From NCBI GenBank assembly GCA_030731845.1, contig JANQTF010000147.1, positions 41,798 to 101,379 on the forward strand: DNA of 59,582 nucleotides, given 5' to 3'. The translations under genes were made by a program, and so were the position numbers. The DNA comes from Bacteroidia bacterium (GTDB lineage Bacteria > Bacteroidota > Bacteroidia > J057). The notes under the pieces are model-generated. The model saw nothing but the letters and a program-made list of their open reading frames with translations, was not told the DNA's origin and ran no database searches. This document shows positions 26,999-36,508 of the stretch, piece by piece; within the stretch, counting starts at the first letter, position 1, and each line of letters opens with the position of its first letter.

Positions 26999-29308
26999 TT
27001 ATTCCCACCCGTCGAGATCGTCTGCACTTGGGAACGAGAGGCCGGTAGAGTCATGGGCCATCATGCGCCGCTGCGCTGCTGAGGCACAATCCACGTCTCC
27101 GTTGTAGCCAGATGGGCGCTCAAAGTTGGCGTCTTCTGGAATTCCGATGTTATCATCGTCATAGAGATCCCGCATGTAGATCGCCCAGATCGGGAGAGCC
27201 ATGCTGGCTCCCTGTCCATATTCTAGACTTCGGAATCTCACCCTTCGGTCGGCACAGCCTACCCAGATTCCCGACACGAGGTGTGGTGTGACCCCGATAA
27301 ACCAGCCGTCGGATTGATTTTGGGTGGTGCCGGTCTTGCCGGCAATTTCGTTTCTGAACTTGTAGCGATACCGGAGGCGGCCCGCTGTTCCGCCAGATTC
27401 ATCCACCACGCCTTTAAGGAGTTCGATCATCATGTATGCCTTGTTACGGCTCAGCACCTGCCTCACTTCTCGCGGATGCTCCCAGAGCACATTGCCATGC
27501 TTGTCCTCAATTCTGGTGATGTAGATCGGATCGATCGCGGTACCTTGATTGGCAAAGGTGCAGTAGGCGCCCGTGAGCTCCAGCACTTTGAGGTCGGTAG
27601 TGCCAAGACAGAGGGAAGGCACCTCGTCCAAATGCGTCTTGATGCCCATGGAGTAGGCATAGCGCGCCACCACCTCCGGCGAAAGCGAGGCCATGAGCCG
27701 GGCAGTGATCAGGTTGGTGGAAGTGGCGAGTCCGTGGCGAAGGGTCATATAGCCGCCATATTTACCGTCGGAGTTTTTGGGAGACCAACTTGTGCCATCT
27801 CCATCTACATTCTCAAATACATAGGGCTGATTGAGCTCCAGGTCGCAGGGCTTTCTTCCACCGCGATCAATCGCAGCAGCATACACAAATGGTTTGAAGG
27901 TAGAGCCTACCTGCCGTTTTCCCTGATTCACATGGTCGTATTTGAAGTGAGGATAATCTATGCCCCCCACCCATACTTTGATGTGGCCATTGCTTGGGTC
28001 GATAGATGCCATGCCCGTTTCCAAAAACCGAGCACCCCATTTCACAGAATCTCTTGGGGTCATCACGGTATCAATATTGCCCTGCCAGGAAAAGACATTC
28101 ATCGACACCGGAACATTGAATTCAGCTTCGATCTCACTTTCATTTTTGCCTGATTTTCTGGCCAACCGATATCGCTCCGATTGCTTGATCAGGTCATCAA
28201 TGATCTCTGGCTCATATTTCCAGGGTTCTCGACCCTTGATGTGATTATCAAATATTTTCTGGAGCTTGGCAAGGTGCTCTTTCACTGCTGCTTCTGCATG
28301 GCGCTGCATGCCTGCATCGAGGGTGGTGAAGACCCTGAGCCCGTCGCGATACATGTCATAATGCTCGCCGTCGGGTCTGCGATTGGTGGAGCACCATTCT
28401 CTGAGATATTCTCTTACGGTTTGCCGGAAGTAAGGCGCAATTCCCTTGAGGTGATCCTGCCCTTGTGGAGCGACACGGAGCGGGAGAGATTGGAGGCTAT
28501 CGAGCTGGGCTGATGTGATGGGAAGAAATCCATAGTCAGACATTTTTTGCATAACAAGATTTCTTCTTGCGATGACGGTATCTGGCCGTCGAATGGGATC
28601 AAAAACGCCCTGGCCCTTGAGCATGGCCACAAGCACGCTGCTTTCTTCGACCGTGAGGACCTTGGCTCGTTTGCCAAAGAGGCGCTGAGAAGCCATCTCT
28701 ATGCCGTAAGCGTTGCCGAAGATGTTGACAGTATTGAGATATGCTTCGAGGATCTCCTGTTTGGTATAATTTTTTTCTAACACAGCCGATACGATGATCT
28801 CCTTAATCTTCCGGTTGAGCGTGCGATCGTTGTTTACGGAGTTAAATAGGTTTCGGGCAAGCTGCATGGTAATGGTAGATCCACCACTCGTAGTACCAGT
28901 GAGATTACGGTAAATCAGGGCAGGCATAGACCAATAATCGACTCCAGCGTGTTGATAGAATCGCGCATCTTCCATGGCGATGAGGGCATCTACTACATGG
29001 TGCGACACATCATCGAGGTGAACGACCACGCGATTTTCATCGGTGAAGAAATTATCCAAAATTTCTCCATCCGCTGAGATGATCTGTGTAGAAAGGTTGG
29101 ATTGCGGATTTTCGATCTCGGTGAGTGGCGGGAGAGATTGTGCTGTGATGAGCACAAACACGAGCACAAAGAGCCCAAGGAGGGCGGCAGAACCGAGCAC
29201 GAAGCGCCTCGCCCACATACGGCCTTTACTCTGTTTGGGAGCCAAGGCAGGTGATGAGGCAGAAGGGTCGGTAGAAGAGGGTTTCGAGAGCGTAGAGGTA
29301 TCCTGCAT
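26999..29308 (-). CDS. class A penicillin-binding protein (PBP1A-like)
   Basis: A 769-residue bifunctional peptidoglycan synthase. A cytoplasmic tail rich in S and P is followed by one membrane anchor (RFVLGSAALLGLFVLVFVLITA, about 35-56). The glycosyltransferase-51 domain has the catalytic glutamate in MEDARFYQHAGVD and GGSTITMQLARNLF. The transpeptidase domain has SxxK in GSTFKPFVYA (about 467), SxN in STNLITARL and KTGTT near 660. All key residues are present. ATG 29308 is preferred to an upstream TTG. It follows porW in the same direction with a 117-bp gap that contains a weak hairpin. Confidence 0.94.
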   Translation of the reverse strand: MQDTSTLSKPSSTDPSASSPALAPKQSKGRMWARRFVLGSAALLGLFVLVFVLITAQSLPPLTEIENPQSNLSTQIISADGEILDNFFTDENRVVVHLDDVSHHVVDALIAMEDARFYQHAGVDYWSMPALIYRNLTGTTSGGSTITMQLARNLFNSVNNDRTLNRKIKEIIVSAVLEKNYTKQEILEAYLNTVNIFGNAYGIEMASQRLFGKRAKVLTVEESSVLVAMLKGQGVFDPIRRPDTVIARRNLVMQKMSDYGFLPITSAQLDSLQSLPLRVAPQGQDHLKGIAPYFRQTVREYLREWCSTNRRPDGEHYDMYRDGLRVFTTLDAGMQRHAEAAVKEHLAKLQKIFDNHIKGREPWKYEPEIIDDLIKQSERYRLARKSGKNESEIEAEFNVPVSMNVFSWQGNIDTVMTPRDSVKWGARFLETGMASIDPSNGHIKVWVGGIDYPHFKYDHVNQGKRQVGSTFKPFVYAAAIDRGGRKPCDLELNQPYVFENVDGDGTSWSPKNSDGKYGGYMTLRHGLATSTNLITARLMASLSPEVVARYAYSMGIKTHLDEVPSLCLGTTDLKVLELTGAYCTFANQGTAIDPIYITRIEDKHGNVLWEHPREVRQVLSRNKAYMMIELLKGVVDESGGTAGRLRYRYKFRNEIAGKTGTTQNQSDGWFIGVTPHLVSGIWVGCADRRVRFRSLEYGQGASMALPIWAIYMRDLYDDDNIGIPEDANFERPSGYNGDVDCASAAQRRMMAHDSTGLSFPSADDLDGWE

Positions 29309-29425
29309 AAGCAAGGCATTTTGTATGCTCTCTCAAGATAGTAATTTCGGACAACTAACGCACAGAAGATGAACCTTCTCGGTTCGCATATAGAGAAGAG
29401 GTTTACTTATCTCCCCCTCTTGCCA

Positions 29426-32125
29426 TTACTTCTCCAGCACATTGTCATAGTAGAGCAGGTAGTCTTCCATTCTCTTTTGTCCGTAGGCTACCTTGAAGTT
29501 GGTATGCGAGATGTAGAAAACACGTCCACCGGTGGTCGTGATTAATCTATTTCCAGCCTCGGTGTTCATGATGGTCTGGATATAGTTTTTCCCTTCTTCT
29601 ACGCTGGCAAAGCTAGATACGTATGGCAAAAGATGAGTTTGCTGATACAAGAAAGTGAATACTTTGAGGCGCTTGGCAGGGAAAGAAGCCTGGTTAAAAT
29701 CGGAAAGTAGCGTGGTAGCATCGGCTTTGGTCACGGCATTCTGATCGATATACATGAGGATGAAGACTTTGTCGGTGGATCGCACCTCATCGGTGAAGCT
29801 TCGGAATCGTTCATCTTCAGATGAAATAGCGCCCTCCGATGCTTGTGACGTAGCGGCAGGACGCTCAGGCGCTGGGGCATTGGTGGCTTTGGGGCCGTTT
29901 TTGAGATAGTCCAGCGTTTTTTGAGCCCTTGGCGACACGCCTGCCTCGGGGAAGGTAGTCACGGTATAGGTAAGGATGCTTTCGAGGCTGTCGGTGTAGC
30001 CGATATAGCCATAGGCCATTCCACGAATAAAAAACAACCGCGCGAGGTCGATGCTGGGATCTTCCATGAACCGGGACTGAGAAAGAAGGTAGGTGCTGAA
30101 GCCAATGGCCGTTTCATATTCCCCGGCAGAATATGAATTGAGCAGGCCGTTGTAGGCAAACTGATAATCTTCTTCGTTGGCTTTTAGCAGCTTCGGATCA
30201 AGCCCTTGCAGAAGATAGGCATACACCGTCTGGGGAAATTCATTGAGAATGATCTGCTTATGAATGATGGCCAAGGGACTCTTCTGGTCAGAATAGAGTT
30301 TATAAAGTGCATATCTTGCCTGAAGGGTGTATTCAGATCCTTCGAAGCGATCTAGCAGGATTTCAAATGTATTGATGGCTGAGTCGGGCTCGTTGAGTTT
30401 CTGGTAATATAACTGTCCGAGTTTGTAGAGGGCTTCTTCGATTTTAATCAGCGAAAGGTCTTGAGCTTCACTTGTGAGGGGAATATCCTGATAGAATCTA
30501 AAATTCTCGCCGTAGGTTTTTACCAGGCTGCTGTCCACTTTTTCCTCCTCTTGGGGGAGGCCGCCCTCGTCTCCTGGGCGGGCCACATCCAGCATTTTTT
30601 TATTTTTCCGACGCCAGTTGTCTTCATTCCCCCGCTGTCCCCATTGCTGTTGAAAGGAAAGGCGGCCACTGGAGACTGCCGCAGGGTTATCAAAGTACCA
30701 AATGGCGCTGTTTTGAGTTTGACGATCCCTTCGGTTCATCTGATCCACCATCATCGGGTTGAGGAGCGGATCATTTTGAGTTTGGCGAGAGAGTTGATTG
30801 AGCTCCCTGTCCAGCTCTTCTTGCTTCTTGCGCTGGTCATCGCGGATCGCTCGCTGCACGATGGTGTCACGCTCTGCTTCTGGGAGTGCTGCCAACCATA
30901 GCATCGAATCTTGATAGGAGATCGTATTTACGTAGGTAATGTATTCTTTCAAGGTAGAGGCAAGATTGGTAATCTCCTCGTATTCAGGTGCTTCGACATT
31001 GATAGAGGTAGCAGCGCTATCGTAGTAAGCCTGGGCTGGGGCGAATTTTTGAAGGTCGTAGAAATAGATTTGCCCAATTTTAAAATAGCTCAGTGCTTTC
31101 TGCCGACGATTGTTGACATTGGCCTTTACCGACTGCTGGAGGAGGCCAATGGCAGCATCGAGGTTGCCTTTCTTGATTTCAAGCAAGGCAAATTCATAAT
31201 AAATCTGGTCCTGGTATTCCTCGTTTTTCTCGTCTTTGAGCAACTTGGTGAGGTACTGCTGCACCGTCCGGTCGTCGTCTTTGCCTTCCTGATAAACCAC
31301 GTAGAGCCGGGCAATGTTGATCTTAGCGAGAAAGGTGAGGGAATAGTCGAGACTATATTTTTCGACCAACTCAAATTGCTGGAGAGCGCGGGTAAAATTA
31401 TCGAGTTTGGTAAATAACTGCCCGAGCAAAAACTGAGCACGTGCACGTCGCTGACGTGTAGTGATTAACTCGATTCCTTCAGAGAGTACATAAGCGGCCT
31501 TTTCATAATCTCCGGCTTCGATGGCGAGACGGGTGCGAAAGAGGGCAAGGTCATCCAGCATTTTCTCTGCAATCACAACCGTATCATTATTGATAATTCG
31601 CTCTTCGAGAATGCTGCGGGTCATCTCATTGTTGCCAGTCTTATAGAAGGTCTTGGCCATCCAAAACCAAGCTTCGGGGCTGAGCTTGGAATCGGGAAAC
31701 TCATTGAGCACGTACTCAAAACTTTTTTGTGCGAGGGTATAGTTTTGCCGGTAAAACCATGCCTTCCCATTCAGGAGACGACAGTCGTCGATATAATTTC
31801 CGTTGGGGTGCTTGAACATGACGGCATCATTTTTTTTGATAACCGTTTCAAAATCAGCGTCAAACGACTTGATCTCCTGCTCGGTGCCGAAGTACTCTAC
31901 TTCCATGAACCCCTCGTTGGGATAGACATATTGATCTTCGAGCCGGGTGATGGTTTCGGCAAAAAGATAATTGGCATTGTAATAGCCATTGAAGTATGAC
32001 GTAGTATTATGGTAATAGCGGGCAAGAACCGTATCCTTTTCCTTGGCACAGGAAACCAATGCCAAGGAGGCGAGGATAAGGTAAAATTTCGTAATATTGC
32101 GGTGGCTGAATGGGCCTGACTTCAT
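29426..32125 (-). CDS. porW: type IX secretion system lipoprotein PorW/SprE
   Basis: An 899-residue TPR lipoprotein. The lipobox ASLALVSC is at about 14-21 after ATG 32125, which is preferred to the longer frame. The mature start (TVLARYYHNTTSYFNGYYNA) and the segment with FGTEQEIKSFDADFE then DDCRLLNGKAWFY are typical of PorW/SprE. Many TPR-like helical pairs fill residues 90-420 and 590-760, with a Q/R-rich low-complexity linker between. The C-terminal domain (about 790-895) resembles the family tail. It is needed for the T9SS machine and gliding in other Bacteroidota. A T9SS cargo lies at 45084-46799. Confidence 0.82.
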   Translation of the reverse strand: MKSGPFSHRNITKFYLILASLALVSCAKEKDTVLARYYHNTTSYFNGYYNANYLFAETITRLEDQYVYPNEGFMEVEYFGTEQEIKSFDADFETVIKKNDAVMFKHPNGNYIDDCRLLNGKAWFYRQNYTLAQKSFEYVLNEFPDSKLSPEAWFWMAKTFYKTGNNEMTRSILEERIINNDTVVIAEKMLDDLALFRTRLAIEAGDYEKAAYVLSEGIELITTRQRRARAQFLLGQLFTKLDNFTRALQQFELVEKYSLDYSLTFLAKINIARLYVVYQEGKDDDRTVQQYLTKLLKDEKNEEYQDQIYYEFALLEIKKGNLDAAIGLLQQSVKANVNNRRQKALSYFKIGQIYFYDLQKFAPAQAYYDSAATSINVEAPEYEEITNLASTLKEYITYVNTISYQDSMLWLAALPEAERDTIVQRAIRDDQRKKQEELDRELNQLSRQTQNDPLLNPMMVDQMNRRDRQTQNSAIWYFDNPAAVSSGRLSFQQQWGQRGNEDNWRRKNKKMLDVARPGDEGGLPQEEEKVDSSLVKTYGENFRFYQDIPLTSEAQDLSLIKIEEALYKLGQLYYQKLNEPDSAINTFEILLDRFEGSEYTLQARYALYKLYSDQKSPLAIIHKQIILNEFPQTVYAYLLQGLDPKLLKANEEDYQFAYNGLLNSYSAGEYETAIGFSTYLLSQSRFMEDPSIDLARLFFIRGMAYGYIGYTDSLESILTYTVTTFPEAGVSPRAQKTLDYLKNGPKATNAPAPERPAATSQASEGAISSEDERFRSFTDEVRSTDKVFILMYIDQNAVTKADATTLLSDFNQASFPAKRLKVFTFLYQQTHLLPYVSSFASVEEGKNYIQTIMNTEAGNRLITTTGGRVFYISHTNFKVAYGQKRMEDYLLYYDNVLEK

Positions 32126-32332
32126 CACAACTTGGTCTGAGTGGATTGGCTTAAGGCAATAACGAGGACAAAAGAGTAACCTGATTACGACCTCGTCCTC
32201 GGATTGTTGTTCAGGAGCACTGAACAATTGAGCGGAAAGAAACAATAATTTCCTGGCCTGATCAATGCAATTCGTTTGTCCCCCTAACGCCAGGGAGGGG
32301 AGCGTGTCACTAGCCAGGAATGAAAAACGATT

Positions 32333-33265
32333 ATGCTAAAAAGAATATATTGGGGATTGATGGAGCGCATGAGAAAGCGCTACCGGGTAGAGTTGATAGA
32401 TGAATTGACTCTCTCACAGTCACGGCAGTTTTCACTTAGGCCTGTTACTGTAGCCGTTTCGGCCATCCTCGCACTGATCCTTGTGGTGGTAGGCACCGGT
32501 GCCTTGTTTGTCATGACACCTACGCTCCACCGCCTGATTCCCAACTACGAAGACCCGGATCTCATGCAGGCACGCAAAGATAGCTTGCTCGAAGTAGTCA
32601 TGGCTGCGGAGGCTCGTCTGGAAATCTATGAAGCCTATTCCTTGAGCCTTCGTCAGGTGGCAGGCCTCGAAGATAGCAGCATGGCTTTCGATTCCTCACA
32701 AATGGAGGCCCTCATGGTGGATCAGGAAGCCAACCTACCTACCACCCCCATGCTCCCCAGCCCTGAACCGTCTTTGAGTACGGGGTACGCAGGACAGGTC
32801 TTGCCAGAAACGGTATATATTTCTTCCGAGGCAAAAGAAAATTTTTCCTCCAGGCCCTTGCCTCAAATGTCAAGTTCAAAGGGCGAGTGGCTTCAAAAAC
32901 TGTTTGTTCCGTTGGAGGGAGAAATGCAGAAAGGATACAACGAAACCTCGCTGCATTATGGCGTGGATATTGTAGCAGAAGAGAACACGCTCATCAGGTC
33001 AGCTGCAGACGGATTTGTCGTTTTATCTGAATATTCGGACAAAAACGGATGGGTCATTGGTGTTGCAACGGAAGGAGATATCGTTACTTTTTACAAGCAC
33101 AACAGCCGACTTCTGAAAAACGCAGGTACCTATGTGTACGCTGGTGAGCCGATTGCCGTTATAGGCAATTCTGGAGAGAATTCTTCCGGGATGCATCTTC
33201 ATTTTGAACTCTGGCACAAAGGCCGACCAGTTGACCCCGCAGATTACGTGGCATTTATAAAATAA
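32333..33265 (+). CDS. M23 (LytM-type) metallopeptidase, membrane anchored
   Basis: A 310-residue protein with one transmembrane helix (about 35-65, TVAVSAILALILVVVGTGALF). A helical/linker region follows, then the M23 domain from about residue 195. The zinc ligands are present: HYGVD near 208-212 and HLHFE near 289, with YKHNS between them. It should cut peptide cross-links of peptidoglycan. Its neighbour 12 bp downstream is bactofilin. M23 peptidase with bactofilin is a known pair that shapes curved or helical cells, so a cell-shape role is likely. Confidence 0.93.
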   Translation: MLKRIYWGLMERMRKRYRVELIDELTLSQSRQFSLRPVTVAVSAILALILVVVGTGALFVMTPTLHRLIPNYEDPDLMQARKDSLLEVVMAAEARLEIYEAYSLSLRQVAGLEDSSMAFDSSQMEALMVDQEANLPTTPMLPSPEPSLSTGYAGQVLPETVYISSEAKENFSSRPLPQMSSSKGEWLQKLFVPLEGEMQKGYNETSLHYGVDIVAEENTLIRSAADGFVVLSEYSDKNGWVIGVATEGDIVTFYKHNSRLLKNAGTYVYAGEPIAVIGNSGENSSGMHLHFELWHKGRPVDPADYVAFIK

Positions 33266-33277
33266 CAGGAGCCCATA

Positions 33278-33787
33278 ATGTTTGGAACCAAAAACGAAAC
33301 CAATCGCCCAAAGGTGAAGCCAACCACCATCCCACCTAAAGGGGAAGTCCGCAGGAATGTAATTTCTGAAGGCACTGTGGTCGTAGGAAACATCAACGCT
33401 GAAGGAGACCTCCGGGTTGAGGGAAAAGTCATCGGCACCCTTGTCTGCAACTCGCGCCTCGTGGTGAGTGAAACCGGCTACATCGAAGGAAATGTAGATT
33501 CTCGGGTAGCAACTGTCGAAGGAGAGATCAAAGGCAATGTCGTAACGCGTGAGCTTCTCACCATCGACAAAACCGGAAAAATCTTCGGCGACATCTTCAC
33601 CCAGAAACTCGTTGTGCAAATGGGTGCAGTATTTACCGGTAGCTCCAAAATGGCTGAAGCAGCCAAGGATGTTCTCACCAAAACACCTGAGCGCGCCAAA
33701 GACCTTTTGGCCCAATCTAGCGGCAACTCTCTGAGCAATGGTAGCAAAGACGCAAACATGGCTCCCAAGATTGCCAAGGCAAACTGA
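33278..33787 (+). CDS. bactofilin
   Basis: A 169-residue polymer-forming cytoskeletal protein. After a disordered N-terminus, residues about 30-130 form the right-handed beta-helix (ISEGTVVVGNINAEGDLRVEGKV, IEGNVDSRVATVEGEIKGNV). A short helical tail follows. It polymerises without nucleotides under the membrane. It lies 12 bp after the M23 gene, and its TGA stop overlaps the atpZ ATG (TGATG), so shape and ATP synthase genes are translationally linked here. Confidence 0.94.
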   Translation: MFGTKNETNRPKVKPTTIPPKGEVRRNVISEGTVVVGNINAEGDLRVEGKVIGTLVCNSRLVVSETGYIEGNVDSRVATVEGEIKGNVVTRELLTIDKTGKIFGDIFTQKLVVQMGAVFTGSSKMAEAAKDVLTKTPERAKDLLAQSSGNSLSNGSKDANMAPKIAKAN

Positions 33788-34005
33788 TGCCGAAACCGGA
33801 GAAGAAAGAGCAAAAACCGCTCAATGATTACATAAAGTATGCAGGCCTGGGTTTTGAGATCCTGGCCTGTATGCTTTTATTTGTAGGTGCAGGTTATCTC
33901 CTCGATCAATGGCTTGCGCCAACCAAGCCTTGGTTTACCCTTGGGCTTTCTTTGGCTGGGTGTGGCTGTGCTATTTATCTCATGATCCGGACCCTCAACA
34001 AGTAA
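33787..34005 (+). CDS. AtpZ/AtpI-family small membrane protein
   Basis: A 72-residue protein with two transmembrane helices (about 20-38 and 48-66) and a basic N-terminus. This matches the AtpZ/AtpI family placed at the head of ATP synthase operons, thought to help c-ring assembly or Mg/Ca uptake. Its ATG overlaps the bactofilin stop. It is the first gene of the atp operon. Confidence 0.85.
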   Translation: MPKPEKKEQKPLNDYIKYAGLGFEILACMLLFVGAGYLLDQWLAPTKPWFTLGLSLAGCGCAIYLMIRTLNK

Positions 34006-34016
34006 TCCTTCTCCTT

Positions 34017-34415
34017 GTGACCATCCCCCGCTTCCTTTTGATCATTACCGGCGTAGCCGTTGCGCTACTAGGCCTTGGGTATTTGATGCTCGAGCTTCTC
34101 GCTCCTGAGCGTAGCTACCTCGCTGCTGCTGTCGCGATTATTGTGGGGTATCTCACTACCATGGTCGCCTATTCGGTGACATATTCCTCTCTCAACAAAA
34201 AAACCAATACCTTCGTTGCGGCATTACTCACAGGCATGGTCGCCAAGATGTTTGCCGGCCTGATCACCATCGTCATTGTCGCTTTGCGCTTTGAAGAGGT
34301 GCGCGGAGAATACGTCGGGGCATTTATGTTGGCTTATATGGTTTTTACTTCGTTTGAAGTTTACGGCCTTATGCGTAAATTGCGCCCGCATTCAGAAGAT
34401 ATCAAGCAACCTTAA
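34017..34415 (+). CDS. ATP synthase operon membrane protein (AtpI-like)
   Basis: About 132 residues starting at GTG 34017 (VTIPRFLLIITG). The longer frame runs back through atpZ and is not credible. Four hydrophobic helices are visible. It stands directly before atpB, with three bases between, in the position occupied by AtpI-like proteins in other Bacteroidota. Start choice is uncertain. Confidence 0.7.
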   Translation: MTIPRFLLIITGVAVALLGLGYLMLELLAPERSYLAAAVAIIVGYLTTMVAYSVTYSSLNKKTNTFVAALLTGMVAKMFAGLITIVIVALRFEEVRGEYVGAFMLAYMVFTSFEVYGLMRKLRPHSEDIKQP

Positions 34416-34418
34416 TAT

Positions 34419-35621
34419 ATGACGGGGAAAAAGCGGCTGATTTTCACCCTACTCCTGCTCGGAAGTTTCTCTCTTTTTGCGCAAAATGTGCATCAACATG
34501 AGGGCGATTCTCATGACGCAGAACAGGAGAATCTCCACGGAGAAGAAGAGGCACACGGTGAAGAAATCAATGTGTCTCAAGTGATGCTAGAGCATATTCT
34601 AGACTCACACGACTGGCATATCACTGATATTCCTTCAGGTACTGATGAGCAAGGACATACCGAGTATGCCCCCATTGCCTTGCACCTTCCATGGATGATC
34701 TATGATACTGAGGCGGGGTTTGTATTCGCTTCCAATACACACGCGCTCCTTGAGAAAGGATACCTCCCCTACGAGATGTCTGTATTGAAACTCAATCCTG
34801 GTGTAGATAGCCATGGCCTCGTAGATGAGCATGGTCATGCTCATCTGCACGATATTGAGGTATTCAAAGCAGAAAATGTCAACGAAGAAGCCACTGTGAT
34901 CGACATGTCGATCACCAAAACTGCGCTTCAAATGATACTTATCGGGCTATTGCTACTGGTGGTATTTACCTCCGTAGCACGTGCCTACACACGCCGCGAA
35001 GGACAAGCGCCAAAAGGTCTTCAGTCTTTGATGGAGCTCATCATCGTGTTCCTTCGGGAGGAAGTTGCCAAGCCCTACCTCGGGGCCAATGCCAACCGCT
35101 TCTTCCCCTACTTGCTCACGCTGTTTTTCTTCATCTGGTTCTCCAATCTTTTCGGACTGCTTCCTTTCAACTCTAACATTGCTGGCAATATTTCTGTGAC
35201 TGCTGCCTTAGCTGTGCTCACTTTTATCATTACCCAGTTCAATGGGTCCAAAGATCACTGGAAGCACGTTTTCAACACCCCTGGAGTACCTTGGTGGTTG
35301 AAGTTTGGCATTCCTTTGATGCCATTGGTAGAGTTCATCGGGTTGTTTACCAAGCCATTTGCCCTCGCGGTGCGTTTGTTTGCCAACATTACAGCTGGTC
35401 ACTTCATGGTGCTGGGCCTGGTATCCCTGATCTTCATCATGGGAGATAACGGCACGAGTATGGCAGGGGGATTGGGCATCATGCCGCTTTCTGTCCTGTT
35501 TACCATGGTGATTTTTGCCCTGGAAATGATTGTAGCCATCATTCAGCCATTCATCTTCACCCTGCTCACGGCAGTGTTTATCGGGATGGCAATGGAAACC
35601 CACGACGACCATCATCACTGA
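34419..35621 (+). CDS. atpB: ATP synthase F0 subunit a
   Basis: A 400-residue subunit a, far longer than the 271 residues of E. coli. It has a signal peptide (KKRLIFTLLLLGSFSLFAQ) and a His/Glu-rich periplasmic section (HEGDSHDAEQENLHGEEE) of about 150 residues. Five to six helices follow. The essential arginine lies in LAVRLFANITAGH (near 318). The C-terminus ends in HDDHHH. The long, metal-rich N-terminal domain is common in Bacteroidota subunit a. It forms the proton half-channels with subunit c. Confidence 0.96.
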   Translation: MTGKKRLIFTLLLLGSFSLFAQNVHQHEGDSHDAEQENLHGEEEAHGEEINVSQVMLEHILDSHDWHITDIPSGTDEQGHTEYAPIALHLPWMIYDTEAGFVFASNTHALLEKGYLPYEMSVLKLNPGVDSHGLVDEHGHAHLHDIEVFKAENVNEEATVIDMSITKTALQMILIGLLLLVVFTSVARAYTRREGQAPKGLQSLMELIIVFLREEVAKPYLGANANRFFPYLLTLFFFIWFSNLFGLLPFNSNIAGNISVTAALAVLTFIITQFNGSKDHWKHVFNTPGVPWWLKFGIPLMPLVEFIGLFTKPFALAVRLFANITAGHFMVLGLVSLIFIMGDNGTSMAGGLGIMPLSVLFTMVIFALEMIVAIIQPFIFTLLTAVFIGMAMETHDDHHH

Positions 35622-35665
35622 TGGTCTCGCGTTCAAGTTGAGTTCACTTTTTCACACTTATATAA

Positions 35666-35893
<228 letters not shown>

Positions 35894-35910
35894 TTCATTG
35901 CGAAAGTTGA

Positions 35911-35931
35911 CGCCCGGGGAATGCCCGGGCG
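35911..35931 (+). other. GC-rich stem-loop between atpE and atpF
   Basis: A perfect 8-bp stem (CGCCCGGG with CCCGGGCG) encloses a five-base loop and is followed by a pyrimidine tract, CCCTTTCCCCCT, not a T run. It lies 17 bp after atpE stop and is more likely an mRNA stabiliser or processing barrier than a full terminator. Confidence 0.7.
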
Positions 35932-35986
35932 CCCTTTCCCCCTATTGATGAAGGCTTTCATTTTTCGGTTTTAAGAATCATTTGAC

Positions 35987-36478
35987 ATGATTATTACTCC
36001 TTCGTTCGGTTTGTTCTTCTGGACAGCCGTCATCTTTTTGCTCTTCTTCGTCCTGCTCCGTCGCTTTGCGTGGAAGCCAATTCTCAACGCACTCGGTGAG
36101 CGTGAAGAGACCATCGCCAATTCGCTCAAACAAGCGGATCAGGCTCGTGCCGACATGGAGCGTCTCCAGGCCGACAACCAAGCCTTGCTTAAAGAGGCAC
36201 GTGCTGAGCGCGATAACATGCTCAAGGAAGCCGGTCAGATGAAAGACCAAATCATCGGTGAAGCTCGCAAAGAAGCACAAGCTGCGGCTGCGGCAGAGCG
36301 TGAAAAAGCCAGAGCTCAGATCGAGGCAGAGAAAAATAATGCTCTCCTTGAAATCAAAGACACAGCGGCTACTCTTGCTGTTTCGATCGCTGAAAAACTT
36401 CTTCGTAAGCAATTTGATAATCAAGCTGCTCAGGAAGAATATGCCAAGTCGCTCATTTCTGAACTCAATAACAACTAG
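35987..36478 (+). CDS. atpF: ATP synthase F0 subunit b
   Basis: A 163-residue peripheral-stalk subunit. One N-terminal membrane helix (about 5-25, FGLFFWTAVIFLLFFVLL) is followed by a long right-handed coiled coil rich in K, E, A and Q (AEREKARAQIEAEKNNALL). The start ATG 35987 fits the family. Confidence 0.95.
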   Translation: MIITPSFGLFFWTAVIFLLFFVLLRRFAWKPILNALGEREETIANSLKQADQARADMERLQADNQALLKEARAERDNMLKEAGQMKDQIIGEARKEAQAAAAAEREKARAQIEAEKNNALLEIKDTAATLAVSIAEKLLRKQFDNQAAQEEYAKSLISELNNN

Positions 36479-36508
36479 GAGGGGTTTCCTTCCTGAATCC
36501 GCCACCAT

